Numbered from the stretch's first letter, positions 31,131-41,106 are shown. The stretch is DNA of 64,000 bases from Bacteroidales bacterium (GCA_022009815.1 CP091725.1:2356001-2420000), one strand, 5' to 3'. Notes: generated by a model not told the origin, from the sequence alone. Made by a program: numbers and translations.

Positions 31131-33260
31131 TATTAATTTGCGACATTCTGCGCTCGAGTTGTTGAAGCGGTTCTATGGTTACGACAGTTATCGAGATACC
31201 CAATATGAGGTTATCGAGCACGTGATGCAAAACCGCGACTGCCTCGTTCTGATGCCGACTGGCGGAGGGAAGTCGATCTGTTACCAGATGCCAGCCTTGC
31301 TTAAGGAAGGTTGTGCCATCGTGGTTTCTCCATTGCTTGCATTGATGAAAGATCAAGTGGATATGCTTAGAGGCAATGGTATCCCTGCCGCTGCCGTCAA
31401 CAGCATGCAGACGGAGTCGACCAATCGGGATGTAATGGAAAAGGTGTTCTCAGGCAAGATAAAATTGTTGTATATCTCGCCTGAGAGATTGCTGTCGGAG
31501 GTGGAGCGCTGGACGGAGCACATGAAAATCAGTTTAATCGCTGTCGACGAGGCCCATTGCATCTCTCAGTGGGGACATGATTTCCGCCCGGAGTATACCA
31601 AGTTGGCTGTGCTGAAATCTAAATTCAAAGATGTTCCGTTTATGGCATTGACTGCCACTGCCGATAAATTAACCCGGGAGGATATTGTAAACAATTGGGA
31701 ATGACGGATGCAAAAATGTTTATATCGTCGTTCGACCGTCCCAATATATCAATGACTGTTGTGTCAAACTACAATGACCGACAGAAAGAAGATGCAATAT
31801 TTGACTTCTTGGATGACCACAAAGATCAGAGTGGCATAATTTATTGCTTAAGCCGGGCATCGACAGAGAAAGTGGCAGATGCTTTGAAACGGGAAGGTTA
31901 CAATGCAGAATGTTATCATGCCGGATTGTCGAATGATATTAGACAGGCAGTACAGCAGCGTTTTCTCAACGATGAAACGGAAATAATATGCGCCACGATA
32001 GCATTTGGCATGGGGATTGACAAAAGCAATATCCGGTGGGTGATTCACTACAATATGCCTAAAAATCTTGAGTGCTATTATCAAGAGATAGGCAGGGCAG
32101 GAAGGGATGGATTGCCTGCGGATGCTTTGATGTTTTATTCTTATGGCGATGTGGCAATGCTCACGCATTTTGTGGAGGATTCTGGTCAGGTGGGAATCAA
32201 CAAGGAGAAACTGCAGCGCATGCAAGAGTTTGCAGAAGCGAAAGTGTGCCGAAGGAGAATCCTGTTGAGCTATTTCAATGAGCGGTTTGACCATGACTGT
32301 CACAATTGCGACGTGTGCAAGAATCCTCCTTTGCGAATTGACGGTACAGAATTGGTTCAAATGGCTCTTAGCGCAATAGCGCGGATGAATGAGTCTGAGG
32401 GGCAGGCTATGGTTATTGATGTGCTTAGGGGAATGCGCCGTGCATCGGTCGTGGAAAAGGGGTATGAGAAATTGAAAACCTTTGGTGTGGGAGCGAATCT
32501 GAGCAATGGCGTTTGGAGCAGATATTTGTTGCAGATGCTCCAATTAGGCTTGGTGGAAATCGCATACTCAGAGCATAATCATTTGAAAATATCCCAATAT
32601 GGATGGGATGTGCTCAAAGGAAAATGCCGAGTTCAGATGTCGCAAGTGACATTTGAGCCGCGGCAGGCAAAGAGCCGTGCTGCTGTGCGGCAGCCCAAGA
32701 GGCAATTGGTGCCACAGACCGTGGAAGAGAGAATTATTTATGCACTGAAGTCATATCGAGCGAAAATCGCACAGGCGGAAAACGTGCCTCCGTATATAGT
32801 ATTCACAGACAAGACATTGACGGAAATTGCACGTCAGAAACCGATAGATTTGAAAGGACTGCAGAGAATCTCAGGAATCGGAGAAGTGAAACTTGTCAAT
32901 TATGGACGCCAATTGATTGGAACTGTCAGAAAAGAATTGGGTATGAACGCAATGATTACTGGCTTTTCTGATGACTTGACGTATTATTTGGTTGATAAAA
33001 AATATGATATAAAAACCATGGCGGCAATAAAGGGGGTAAAGCCAGCTACGATTGCCGGTCAAATTGCCAAGGGTATTCAGCTCAAAAAGATAGATTCGGA
33101 TAAATATCAACGATTTATTGATCGTGAAGATTATAGCCGGATAGTCCGGTTGTTCCAAGATGGTAAGTTGCAGTTGGGAACGGAAAACTTGGAGGACCCA
33201 ATAAAAGTTGTGATTGCCTTGGCTATTTATAGATTGCATTTTCCTAACTTAAAACAATAA
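31120..33260 (+). CDS. recQ: ATP-dependent DNA helicase RecQ with HRDC domain, one frameshift
   Basis: 3'-5' DNA helicase of about 713 residues. Walker A is PTGGGKS, Walker B is DEAH (AVDEAHCISQWGHDFR), with motif VI QEIGRAGRDG. The zinc cysteines are near residue 375 (CRRRILL...CHNCDVC), followed by an RQC winged helix and an HRDC domain at about 545-615. A helix-turn-helix-like tail (TMAAIKGVKPATIAGQI) closes the protein. The frame breaks near 31693 (NKLGM or NQLGM needs one base). The start at 31120 overlaps the sugar transferase stop. A second recQ lies at 51.5 kb. Confidence 0.93.
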
Positions 33261-33265
33261 ATAAA

Positions 33266-34378
33266 ATGATGAAAAGATTATTGCAGATCATTTTTGCAGT
33301 GATTGTTGTGACCCAAACGGCAACGGTCGCAACGGCAGATGAAAAAAAAGCTCCGCTAAAATATGTGGATGCGTTGGATTTTAGAATGATAAACAAAGGC
33401 TTTGATGATACGGAAACGCCTTATACAAGATTGCCGAAATATTTGCAGGACAGTGTGCGTGCAGATCTTTGGAACCGACAGCAATGCAGCAGTGGACTTG
33501 GTATCCGGTTCTCAACAAACTCAACACGGGTAGGGGTCCGATATACATTGTTATGGGATACCCATATGTTCCATATGGCTGACACCGGTTTGAAGGGAAC
33601 GGATTTGTATATCCTTACCGATGACGGACGTTGGGAATATGTCAATACCAACCGGCCGATTGCCAATGATAAAAAGAATGTGAGAAAGTTTTTGTCGAGA
33701 ATCTGGAGGGCAAGGCACATGAATTCTTGATTTACCTGCCTTTGTATGATGGTGTGACAAAGATGGATATTGCAGTGGACAGTCTGGCAAAAATTGAGAA
33801 GCCAAAAGTAGACAGCCCAAGAAAATCAAAGAAAATAGTCATGTATGGAACAAGTATCCTTCAAGGAGGTTGTTCGACAAGGACCGGTATGGTTGCAACC
33901 AATATGATTCAACGTGATCTCAATTGCGAGGTTGTTAATTTGGGATTCAGCGGAGAAGGTAAAATGGACCAGTGCATTGCAAGAGCAATGGCGAGAATAA
34001 AAGATGCTGACGTGTATGTGCTTGATCCTGTGCCGAACTGCACGGAGATGATGTGCGACACATTGACTTATGATTTCGTCAAGACGCTTAGGGAGCTTCG
34101 CCCGAACGTGCCGATTGTTATGGTTGAAGGTCCGATGTATACATATGCCAAGTATGACAGCTTTCAAAAGTTATCTTCCCAAAAAGAATGCCGCATATCG
34201 TAAAAATTATGAAAAGCTTGTAGCTGACGGATACAAGAATATATATTATGTCACAAGTGAAGGCCTGACAGGCGACGACAATGAGGGAACCGTTGACGGA
34301 ATCCATTTTACAGATATAGGTTTCCGCAGATATGCAGACAAGTTGATTCCTGTGTTGAAGCCGTTGCTTGAAAAATAG
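33266..34378 (+). CDS. secreted SGNH/GDSL-type hydrolase, two frameshifts
   Basis: About 370 residues with a signal peptide (residues 1 to about 23). An N-terminal beta domain (DALDFRMINKGF...) is typical of the SGNH_hydro_N family, followed by the SGNH core: Ser in VMYGTSILQGGC, Gly/Asn blocks around NLGFSGEGKMD and VLDPVPNCTEMM, and the catalytic Asp/His in VDGIHFTDIGF. Breaks occur in the T run at 33689-33693 (one T short, giving KVFVENLEGKAHEFLIYLP or KFFVENL) and near the A run at 34166-34169. Likely an esterase acting on acylated polysaccharides or lipids, by family only. Confidence 0.83.
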
Positions 34379-34398
34379 GTTGAAAAGACGTACCTTTG
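34368..34398 (+). promoter_or_regulatory. promoter of the SBF-type transporter gene
   Basis: TTG (34368-34370), 20 bases, TACCTTTG (34391-34398). Exact consensus match starting inside the last codons of the preceding gene and ending 20 bases before the ATG at 34419. Confidence 0.7.
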
Positions 34399-34418
34399 TA
34401 CACTCAAAGGATACATCG

Positions 34419-35375
34419 ATGAAAATAGCGGGTTTCATTAAAAACTGGATATTGCCACTCTCGATGCTTTCGGGAGTGGCTTCTTATTTTGTTGCGGCCA
34501 ATCTTCCGTTTATGGCTGCACATAAAGAGTCGGTTGTCAAGGCAGTCAACCTTGTTCAGCCAGTACTGATATTCTCAATGCTTTTCCTTTCGTTCTGCAA
34601 AGTGGATCCGCATTGCATGCGCCCGAGGAAATGGCATATATGGCTTTTGTTGATACAGATAGGAACGTTCTCGTTATTGTCGGTGATTGCCTCGCTAATA
34701 TCGGCGACTGCAAATTATAGAGTGTTATTCGAGGCGGCAATGATATGCATGATATGCCCCACGGCGACAGCGTCGGCGGTCATTACAAAAAAACTTGGCG
34801 GAAGTGCGGAGGATGTGACGACATATACAATCTTGATTAATTTATTTACGGCGATTGTCGTGCCACTGTTTGTGCCCATGGTGCATCCGCAAGCGGGACA
34901 GTCATTTTTGATGTCTGTCGCACTCATTGTCGGAAAAGTATTTCCGTTGTTGCTGCTTCCGTTTGTATGCGCATTGCTGGTTAGATACCTGTTGCCGTCG
35001 TTGCATCATTGGCTGTCAAATTATTTTAATCTGTCGTTTTATATTTGGGCGGTTGCGCTTGCACTTGCCATCTCTGTGACGACACGGACCATTATCCATG
35101 CGGAAATGCCAATCGTTTATCAAATAGGTGTGGCGTTGATATCATTGGTGTGCTGTGCATTGCAGTTCTATTTCGGAAAGAAAATCGGGCGGAAATACAA
35201 TGATTCTATAACAGCTGGGCAGGCTTTGGGACAGAAGAATACGGTTTTTGCAATATGGATGGGATTCACATTTTTCACTCCGATAACATCTATTGCGGGA
35301 GGCTTTTACAGTGTGTGGCACAATATTGTGAATTCATATCAGTTGTATGAAAAAAGAAAAAAAGATGGAAATTAA
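34419..35375 (+). CDS. bile acid:sodium symporter-like (SBF/BASS) transporter
   Basis: 318-residue inner-membrane protein with nine or ten hydrophobic segments and no signal peptide. The segment CMICPTATASAVITKKLGG resembles the conserved Pro/Thr-containing crossover region of SBF family carriers, and QALGQKNTVFAIWMGFTFF near the C-terminus resembles the second crossover. The start at 34419 (MKIAGFIKNWILPLSM) fits the promoter. The substrate is not predictable from sequence; family members carry organic acids with Na+, which fits a sodium-driven chromosome neighbourhood (nqr). Confidence 0.75.
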   Translation: MKIAGFIKNWILPLSMLSGVASYFVAANLPFMAAHKESVVKAVNLVQPVLIFSMLFLSFCKVDPHCMRPRKWHIWLLLIQIGTFSLLSVIASLISATANYRVLFEAAMICMICPTATASAVITKKLGGSAEDVTTYTILINLFTAIVVPLFVPMVHPQAGQSFLMSVALIVGKVFPLLLLPFVCALLVRYLLPSLHHWLSNYFNLSFYIWAVALALAISVTTRTIIHAEMPIVYQIGVALISLVCCALQFYFGKKIGRKYNDSITAGQALGQKNTVFAIWMGFTFFTPITSIAGGFYSVWHNIVNSYQLYEKRKKDGN

Positions 35376-36035
35376 GAATTTCAGAGCGATACACGATAAA
35401 GAATATATATTGGAATTAATTGAAGAGGGCGAGCATGAGATGCAGGATTTTAAATTTTCCATTTCTGACTCCAGAAAAATAGCGAGAAGCATTTCGGCAT
35501 TTGCCAATCATTCTGGTGGACGCTTGCTTGTGGGAGTGAAGGACAATGGCAATATTGCAGGTATTCGCTCCGAGGAGGAATTCTATATGATAGAGCAAGC
35601 AGCTGAAATGTACTGCAAGCCGGCTCAGACGGTGAGCCAACGCCTTTACTGCGCTGACGGCAAATATGTTTTGCTTGTGGAAATTCAGCCGGCAGACAGC
35701 CGTCCGGTAATGGCGCAGGATGACAACCACACGTGGCAGTCTTATTATCGCATTGCTGATGAAATATTGTGGCGCCAAAATTATTGACAAGGGTTTGGAA
35801 GGCAAAGAAAGGAGAGGGAGTCTTGTTCGCATATTCAGAAACAGAATCAAGAGTGCTGAACTTTGTTTCGGGAAAAGTTTCAGTCACTCTTGAGAATATA
35901 ATGTTGTCGTGCCATTTATCAAAGAAGATGGCAGAGAATATCGTGATATTCCTTTGCTCAATGGGACTTCTGGAATTCAAATATGATGCCGGCATGTGGC
36001 TGTTGACCACAAACGCTACAGTTGAACAGTCTTAG
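35365..36035 (+). CDS. AlbA_2/Schlafen-type putative DNA- or ATP-binding protein, one frameshift
   Basis: About 223 residues. The N-terminal AlbA_2 domain is seen in EGEHEMQDFKFSISDSRKIARSISAFANHSGGRLLVGVKDNG, the family signature. The C-terminal part (about 145-223) resembles a winged helix. The frame breaks at 35762-35764 (AAA; AAAA gives ADENIVVAPKLL). An in-frame ATG at 35347 would add six Lys-rich residues. The gene overlaps the transporter stop by 11 bases and overlaps the convergent luxS end by 4 bases. Probable transcription regulator; the role is unknown. Confidence 0.78.
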
Positions 36036-36514
36036 TCTGGATAATTAAGATTGTCATCGGTTGCCACATATAGTGTCTCGTCAAGATATTTCTTTGCTTC
36101 CCATTTTGCCATTGGGAGATTGTTGAGCAGGTAGTTACCGCAGTCGCGAGGTGTGGCTCCGGGAATGATGCCGTCGAAATCGCGGATAAATTCAAAAGTC
36201 TCAACCATCAATGGGAGAATGTCGGATGAAGCAAGGTCGCCTTTCACAATAAGGTAGTTGCCAGTGCAGCAGCCCATAGGTCCCCAATACACGATTTTGT
36301 CTTTCCACTGCTTGTGATTGCGAAGAAAAGTTGCGGCGAGATGCTCTATTGTGTGCAGAGCCGACTGGCTTACAGCTGGTTCCCGATTTGGCTCTTTCAT
36401 ACGTACGTCGAAAGTGGTGATTATATCACCATGTTCAGTTGAGTCCTTACGGGAGACGTATATACCCCGATTGAGAGTCAAGTGGTTTATTGTAAAACTT
36501 GCTATTTTTTCCAT
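36032..36514 (-). CDS. luxS: S-ribosylhomocysteine lyase
   Basis: Cleaves S-ribosylhomocysteine to homocysteine and the precursor of autoinducer-2. Metal ligands are in SALHTIEHLAATFLRN (HxxEH) and the Cys of MGCCTGNYL. Length is 160 residues, normal for the family. The start at 36514 (MEKIASFTINHLTLNRG) is chosen because it is 8 bases after the mtnN stop and gives the family N-terminus. With the upstream mtnN it forms the complete two-step S-adenosylhomocysteine recycling path. Confidence 0.94.
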   Translation of the reverse strand: MEKIASFTINHLTLNRGIYVSRKDSTEHGDIITTFDVRMKEPNREPAVSQSALHTIEHLAATFLRNHKQWKDKIVYWGPMGCCTGNYLIVKGDLASSDILPLMVETFEFIRDFDGIIPGATPRDCGNYLLNNLPMAKWEAKKYLDETLYVATDDNLNYPD

Positions 36515-36522
36515 TACTAAAC

Positions 36523-37206
36523 TTATATTGTATTCAACACTTCTGTAAGCACCTTGAATGTGTGTTCGGGAGCTGTTTCCCAAAAGTTGTCGTATTGCTT
36601 GGCATTGTCGTTGTCGCATCCTGGAGTGTCGCTGATTACGCGAGCAACAAGAACCGGGACGTTTTTCATGTAGCACACTTGGGCAATTGAAGCAGATTCC
36701 ATATCTACGGCTATTGCGTCAGGAAAATGGCTTTTGATTTCGGATATTTCTTCTGCCTTTGAAATGAATTTGTCGCCAGAGCAGATTAGTCCGTATTTCA
36801 ACGCGCTTTTGGCGGATGTGTGCAGATGCTTGATTATTGCGTCGTCGGAATGGAAAAACAGTGGGCATCCTGCTGCTTCTCCATACTGTGTGCCAGGACC
36901 GCACCATATGTCATGGTGCGCAATTTTCTCACACACAACTATGTCCATCTGCGCGACACTTTTGTCTGCTCCGCCAGCCACGCCGGTGTTTATTATCAAT
37001 TCTGGACTGTAGTTGCCAATCATTGCATAGGTCCCGATTGCCGCATTGACTTTTCCAATGCCACATTGCATTGCAAAAATCTCATGCTTGCCGATGTTGC
37101 CGCAGTGAAACATATAGCCGTCGGTTGTTTCTGTGCGTTTGTTCTCAATTTGGTTAAGGAGCAGATTCAACTCCTTTCCCATTGCTACTATGATGCCAAT
37201 TTTCAT
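36523..37206 (-). CDS. mtnN: 5'-methylthioadenosine/S-adenosylhomocysteine nucleosidase
   Basis: Removes adenine from S-adenosylhomocysteine and methylthioadenosine, making the substrate for LuxS. 227 residues. The purine-binding Glu/Ser block is AVDMESASIAQVCY, with catalytic Asp in ISDTPGCDND and glycine-rich INTGVAGG. The start at 37206 (MKIGIIVAMGKELNLLL) fits a TACCTTTG element at 37226-37233 just upstream. It is followed 8 bases later by luxS. Confidence 0.93.
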   Translation of the reverse strand: MKIGIIVAMGKELNLLLNQIENKRTETTDGYMFHCGNIGKHEIFAMQCGIGKVNAAIGTYAMIGNYSPELIINTGVAGGADKSVAQMDIVVCEKIAHHDIWCGPGTQYGEAAGCPLFFHSDDAIIKHLHTSAKSALKYGLICSGDKFISKAEEISEIKSHFPDAIAVDMESASIAQVCYMKNVPVLVARVISDTPGCDNDNAKQYDNFWETAPEHTFKVLTEVLNTI

Positions 37207-37225
37207 TATTCTTATTTTTTTGTTG

Positions 37226-37263
37226 CAAAGGTAGATAAAATCATTGTATTTTGCATACCTTTG
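37226..37263. promoter_or_regulatory. divergent -7 elements for mtnN-luxS and the B3/4 gene
   Basis: TACCTTTG occurs on the minus strand at 37226-37233 (in front of mtnN) and on the plus strand at 37256-37263 (in front of the B3/4 gene), 22 bases apart. Neither has a clear TTG at the -33 position, so each is a partial match. The two promoters would share the same stretch of DNA. Confidence 0.5.
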
Positions 37264-37290
37264 CTCGTGCTTTAAACAAATGGCAGAACA

Positions 37291-37953
37291 ATGAAGGTTA
37301 TAATCGGTCAAGAAATAAAGAATGTGTGTCCCAATACGAGGATTGCACTGCTCCGGGCGGATGTCGTGAATTCGGAAACTGACGAGATGCTTTGGACGGA
37401 GATACGGCAGATGGAAGACAGAATACGCGACAGTTATGAAATGGCGTGGATAAATAAGCGTCCGGCAATTGCTGCCACGCGAAGCCTGTATAAACATTTC
37501 GGAAAGGATCCCAACCGTTACAGAGTGTCGAGCGAGGCTTTGTGCAGAAGAATTGTCAAGGGTATGGATGTCTATCGGATAAACACTCTCGTCGATTTGA
37601 TAAATTTGGTTTCGATTGGCAGCGGCTATGCTATCGGAGGTTTTGATGCGGATAAAATAGTCGGCGACACCATTACGTGGTGTGTCGGAGAGGAAAATGA
37701 AAAATTCGAGGGAATAGGCAGGGGACTGCTGAATGTGGCGGGATTGCCGTTGTATCGGGATGCTGTCGGTGGAATAGGGTCGCCCACAAGTGACGAGGAG
37801 CGGACAAAACTGACGTTGGATACCCGTAAGTTGCAAATGCAGATAAATGCATTCGGAGAGGAGATGCCGTTGGAGGAAACGGTGGCATGGACAGTGTCTC
37901 TGTTGGAAAAGTATGCCAGTGGCAATAATTTTGAGATTGAATATTTCCAGTAA
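37291..37953 (+). CDS. B3/4 (PheT editing-domain-like) protein
   Basis: 220-residue free-standing version of the B3/4 domain of the phenylalanyl-tRNA synthetase beta subunit, which removes mischarged tyrosine from tRNA(Phe). The domain core is seen in INTLVDLINLVSIGSGYAIGGFDADKI and GRGLLNVAGLPLYRDAVGGIGSPTSDEERT. Free-standing B3/4 proteins are of uncertain role and could act as trans-editing factors. The next gene, 2 bases later, is also tRNA-related (Sua5/YciO). Confidence 0.8.
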   Translation: MKVIIGQEIKNVCPNTRIALLRADVVNSETDEMLWTEIRQMEDRIRDSYEMAWINKRPAIAATRSLYKHFGKDPNRYRVSSEALCRRIVKGMDVYRINTLVDLINLVSIGSGYAIGGFDADKIVGDTITWCVGEENEKFEGIGRGLLNVAGLPLYRDAVGGIGSPTSDEERTKLTLDTRKLQMQINAFGEEMPLEETVAWTVSLLEKYASGNNFEIEYFQ

Positions 37954-37955
37954 GA

Positions 37956-38561
37956 ATGAAAACGATAAAAATATACGGCTCTACAGTCGACGACAAAACG
38001 CTGCATTCTGTTGTCGATATTTTAAAAGATGGCGGAATCGTGATTTATCCGACAGACACGCTTTATGCGATAGGTTGCGATGCCTTGAACAATAATGCCA
38101 TAAACAAAATATGCAAATTGAAGGGAATAAACCCGGATAAGCAATTTCTTTCAATTGTGTGCGACAGTATCTCTATGGCTGCCGAGTATGCAAAATTTGA
38201 CAATGCAGGGTTTAAACTGCTCAAGCGTAATGTCCCGGGGCCATTTACGTTTATTTTCCCGTCTTTGTCTTCGCTGCCGAAGGCATTTAAGGGAAGAAAA
38301 ACTGTTGGCGTGAGAATACCCGCCAACGACATTGCTATGTCGTTGGCTCGAAGTCTCGGGAATCCTCTTATGTCAACGACAATAGCGTATGACGATGATG
38401 ATTACGCAACCAATCCGGAGCTTATCGCAGAGGCTTATGGTGGAGCTGTCGATTGTATTGTCGATGGAGGCGACGGCGGCTTGATTCCGTCGACAATTGT
38501 TGATTGCACTGCCGACGAAATACAAATTGTAAGATATGGTAAAGGCGATCTTGAGGAATGA
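37956..38561 (+). CDS. Sua5/YciO/YrdC-family protein, probable threonylcarbamoyl-AMP synthase
   Basis: 201 residues with the YrdC fold: YPTDTLYAIGCDALNN at the substrate site, KFDNAGFKLLKRNVPGPFTFIFPS and the ATP-binding loop VGVRIPANDIAMSLARSLGNPLMSTT. It would make the threonylcarbamoyl-adenylate used for t6A37 of tRNA. The neighbouring window also holds tcdA, which modifies the same base. It starts 2 bases after the B3/4 gene and ends 2 bases before the convergent helicase. Confidence 0.85.
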   Translation: MKTIKIYGSTVDDKTLHSVVDILKDGGIVIYPTDTLYAIGCDALNNNAINKICKLKGINPDKQFLSIVCDSISMAAEYAKFDNAGFKLLKRNVPGPFTFIFPSLSSLPKAFKGRKTVGVRIPANDIAMSLARSLGNPLMSTTIAYDDDDYATNPELIAEAYGGAVDCIVDGGDGGLIPSTIVDCTADEIQIVRYGKGDLEE

Positions 38562-38563
38562 AA

Positions 38564-39883
38564 CTATTGACGAGCAATGGTGATTTTCACCTTCTTGTTC
38601 TTGATTTTCTCTTGTTGGATGCGCTTTAACACCATTGAGGCTTTTTCTGCCGGGATAGCAACGATGGAGTAGTGGTCGGAAATGTCAATTTGTCCGACTT
38701 CATTTGCCTCCAGACCTCCTTTAGCTGTTAAAAATCCGAGAATGTCGCCCTTGGATATTTTTTCTTTTTTCCCTGCAGAAAAGAAAAGGGTTTCCTCCGT
38801 TTTTGTGAACTTGTTGGATTCAGAGGTTGTAGGTTTAAATGTATCACTGAAATTGATGAAACTTGGAACCTTTTCACCTGGTCCTACTATGACGTAAACG
38901 CTTCCAGACGCATCGACTCTGGCGGAACGCCCGTTTCTGTGGGTGAACACCTCTTCAGTGACAGGCATGTGGTAATGAATCACATTTTTTATATCACTGA
39001 TGTCCAGACCACGTGCACCAAGGTCGGTCGTCACCAAAATCTTGAAAGTGCCGTTGTTGAGCATTGATACAGCCTTTTCACGGTCAATCTGCTCCAATCC
39101 GCCGTGGTACAATCCCACAGGCAATCCTTGCTCTTTCAGGTGGGAATATACTCGGTCAACGGAATCGCGATAGTTGACAAAAACGATGGTACGTCCATTG
39201 TTGATGTCAGACAGCAGAGAGTCCAGAGTTTTGAGCTTGTCCTTTTCTTCCGACTTCACATTGAATATTTCCAGTCTTTGCGGCAATGTTGATTCTTTGA
39301 GATAATCGAGTGTTTTCAGTCCCTCCGCCTTTATAAAAGGAGGAAGAGAGTCCATCTTTGTCGCAGATGTGAATATATGGCGCGCAGCGTTTGGCATTTT
39401 TCTGACGAGACGTTCCATTTCGTCTTGGAATCCCAACTCAAGCGCCTTGTCAAACTCATCGACGACAAGAATGCGGACATTATAGACATCGATGTTTTTA
39501 CGCTTTATGTGGTCGAGCATCCTTCCGGGTGTGGCTACTATGATGTCTGGGACCACAGACAATGATTTTTTTTCATCTTCAAAATTATGTCCGCCATAGC
39601 AACATGTCACTTTGTAGTCAGATGCGATTTCACGGAAGATTTTGTATGTTTGAATCGCAAGCTCTCGTGACGGGGATATTGCAACAACTTGTACTTTGCC
39701 GTTTGGTTGACGCAAATTTTTGAGCACGGGAATGATGAACGCCAGGGTCTTTCCTGAGCCAGTAGGTGACAGCAACATTATGTTGTTGGTGCTAAAGTTT
39801 TCAGCCATAGCTTTTTGAATCTCGTTTATTGATTCAATTCCGAGTCGGCTTGAAATATTGTTTAGAATGATGCTTTCTTTCAT
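38564..39883 (-). CDS. DEAD-box-type RNA helicase, DbpA-like
   Basis: 439 residues. Walker A is SPTGSGKT, motif Ib TPGR, motif III TSAT (FTSATKMD), and motif V LVTTDLGARGLDI. The usual DEAD is DEFD (VVDEFDKALELGF) and motif VI reads HRNGRSAR. The C-terminal 70 residues (KGDILGFLTAKGGLEANEVGQI) resemble the RNA-binding domain of DbpA, which targets 23S rRNA. The start at 39883 (MKESIILNNISSRLGI) is chosen because upstream codons read through the promoter-like TACTTTTG. Likely a ribosome-assembly helicase. Confidence 0.87.
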   Translation of the reverse strand: MKESIILNNISSRLGIESINEIQKAMAENFSTNNIMLLSPTGSGKTLAFIIPVLKNLRQPNGKVQVVAISPSRELAIQTYKIFREIASDYKVTCCYGGHNFEDEKKSLSVVPDIIVATPGRMLDHIKRKNIDVYNVRILVVDEFDKALELGFQDEMERLVRKMPNAARHIFTSATKMDSLPPFIKAEGLKTLDYLKESTLPQRLEIFNVKSEEKDKLKTLDSLLSDINNGRTIVFVNYRDSVDRVYSHLKEQGLPVGLYHGGLEQIDREKAVSMLNNGTFKILVTTDLGARGLDISDIKNVIHYHMPVTEEVFTHRNGRSARVDASGSVYVIVGPGEKVPSFINFSDTFKPTTSESNKFTKTEETLFFSAGKKEKISKGDILGFLTAKGGLEANEVGQIDISDHYSIVAIPAEKASMVLKRIQQEKIKNKKVKITIARQ

Positions 39884-39969
39884 TGATATAATTTTTTTCG
39901 CAAAAGTACTTAGAATTAGATAAATTAAATGTAAATTTGTGGAAATTTTGAAAACAGAAAACACAATTT

Positions 39970-41106
39970 ATGGGATTATTAGAAGCTATAGGAAATTTGC
40001 ACATCATCAATGTGGTGCTTTGTGCATTGATTGGTGTGGTGTTTACTCTTTGGTTTATACCGCGAATCTTAGTCGTGTCGTTCAAAAAGAAGTTGTTCGA
40101 CTTTGCCGATGAAAGAAAGGTCCATACAGGAGTAGTTCCTCGTTTGGGCGGAGTGGCATTTGTGCCGTCGATATTGATATCCGTGAGCCTTATGGCAGGA
40201 ATCTCATCGTTGGTTTTGCCGGGAGATGCCAATGTTTTTGTTGTTCCCACTCTTCAGATGGCTTTTGGCTTATGCAGCCTGATTCTGTTGTATTTTGAAG
40301 GAATTATGGATGATTTGGTGGGATTGAGATATCGTGTCAAATTTGTAATCCAAATATTGTGTGCGTTGCTTATTGTAGCGTCTGGAATATGGCTTAATGA
40401 TTTCCATGGCTTGTTCGGACTCGCTGGGCTTAGTCCTTGGTTTGGAGTGCCTTTCTCGGTGCTGCTCGTAGTGTTTATAATCAATGCAATCAATCTAATA
40501 GACGGAATCGACGGCTTGGCGTCGGGGTTGAGCATCGTGTCTGCATTCTTCTTTGGAATAATGTTTTGCTATGAGGGTTATTGGGGCTTCGCAATGCTTG
40601 CATTCTCATTGATGGGCACGCTTGTCCCGTTCTTTTACTACAACGTTTTTGGAGACGCTCAAAAACGGCGTAAGATATTTATGGGCGACACGGGGTCTCA
40701 GTGTGTGGGGTTGATACTTAGTGTTTTGGCAATCCGACTTTCGATGACGTTGCCCGATGAACAGCCTAAAATTAGCGGCATCATTATCGTGGCGTTCTCG
40801 ATGTTGCTCGTGCCGGCATTCGATGTTGTCCGGGTGATGATCCATCGTTTCCGCAGACATAAAAATGTGTTTGAGGCAGACAATAGCCATATACATCACA
40901 AGCTGCTCATGCTTGGGATGACTCACAAGGTTGCGATGATAACAATTCTTGTAATCTCAATGTTCTTTGTCATGATGAACCTTGTTCTGCTTAAAGTCAT
41001 CGACATCAATGTCATTCTTCTGCTGGATATCTTTATTTGGACAGCGTTCAACATCTTGCTTACAAAGGCGATAAATAAAAAAAGATCGGAGGAAAATAGG
41101 TTCTGA
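39970..41106 (+). CDS. WecA/MraY-family undecaprenyl-phosphate sugar-1-phosphate transferase
   Basis: 378-residue inner-membrane enzyme with about ten hydrophobic segments. Family signatures: KVHTGVVPRLGGVAF, the catalytic Asp region EGIMDDLVGLRYRVKF, NAINLIDGIDGLASGLS, and MGDTGSQCVGLILS. His motif: DNSHIHHKLLMLGMTHK. It transfers N-acetylhexosamine phosphate to undecaprenyl phosphate at the start of O-antigen or capsule synthesis. A TAAATTTG element stands upstream in the gap to the divergent helicase. A strong hairpin terminator follows. Confidence 0.9.
   Translation: MGLLEAIGNLHIINVVLCALIGVVFTLWFIPRILVVSFKKKLFDFADERKVHTGVVPRLGGVAFVPSILISVSLMAGISSLVLPGDANVFVVPTLQMAFGLCSLILLYFEGIMDDLVGLRYRVKFVIQILCALLIVASGIWLNDFHGLFGLAGLSPWFGVPFSVLLVVFIINAINLIDGIDGLASGLSIVSAFFFGIMFCYEGYWGFAMLAFSLMGTLVPFFYYNVFGDAQKRRKIFMGDTGSQCVGLILSVLAIRLSMTLPDEQPKISGIIIVAFSMLLVPAFDVVRVMIHRFRRHKNVFEADNSHIHHKLLMLGMTHKVAMITILVISMFFVMMNLVLLKVIDINVILLLDIFIWTAFNILLTKAINKKRSEENRF

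Noticed and set aside
34419..35375. Identification of the SBF-type protein as a true bile acid importer
   Set aside because: Family resemblance is to the fold only. Substrate residues cannot be judged by eye, so only the family is given.
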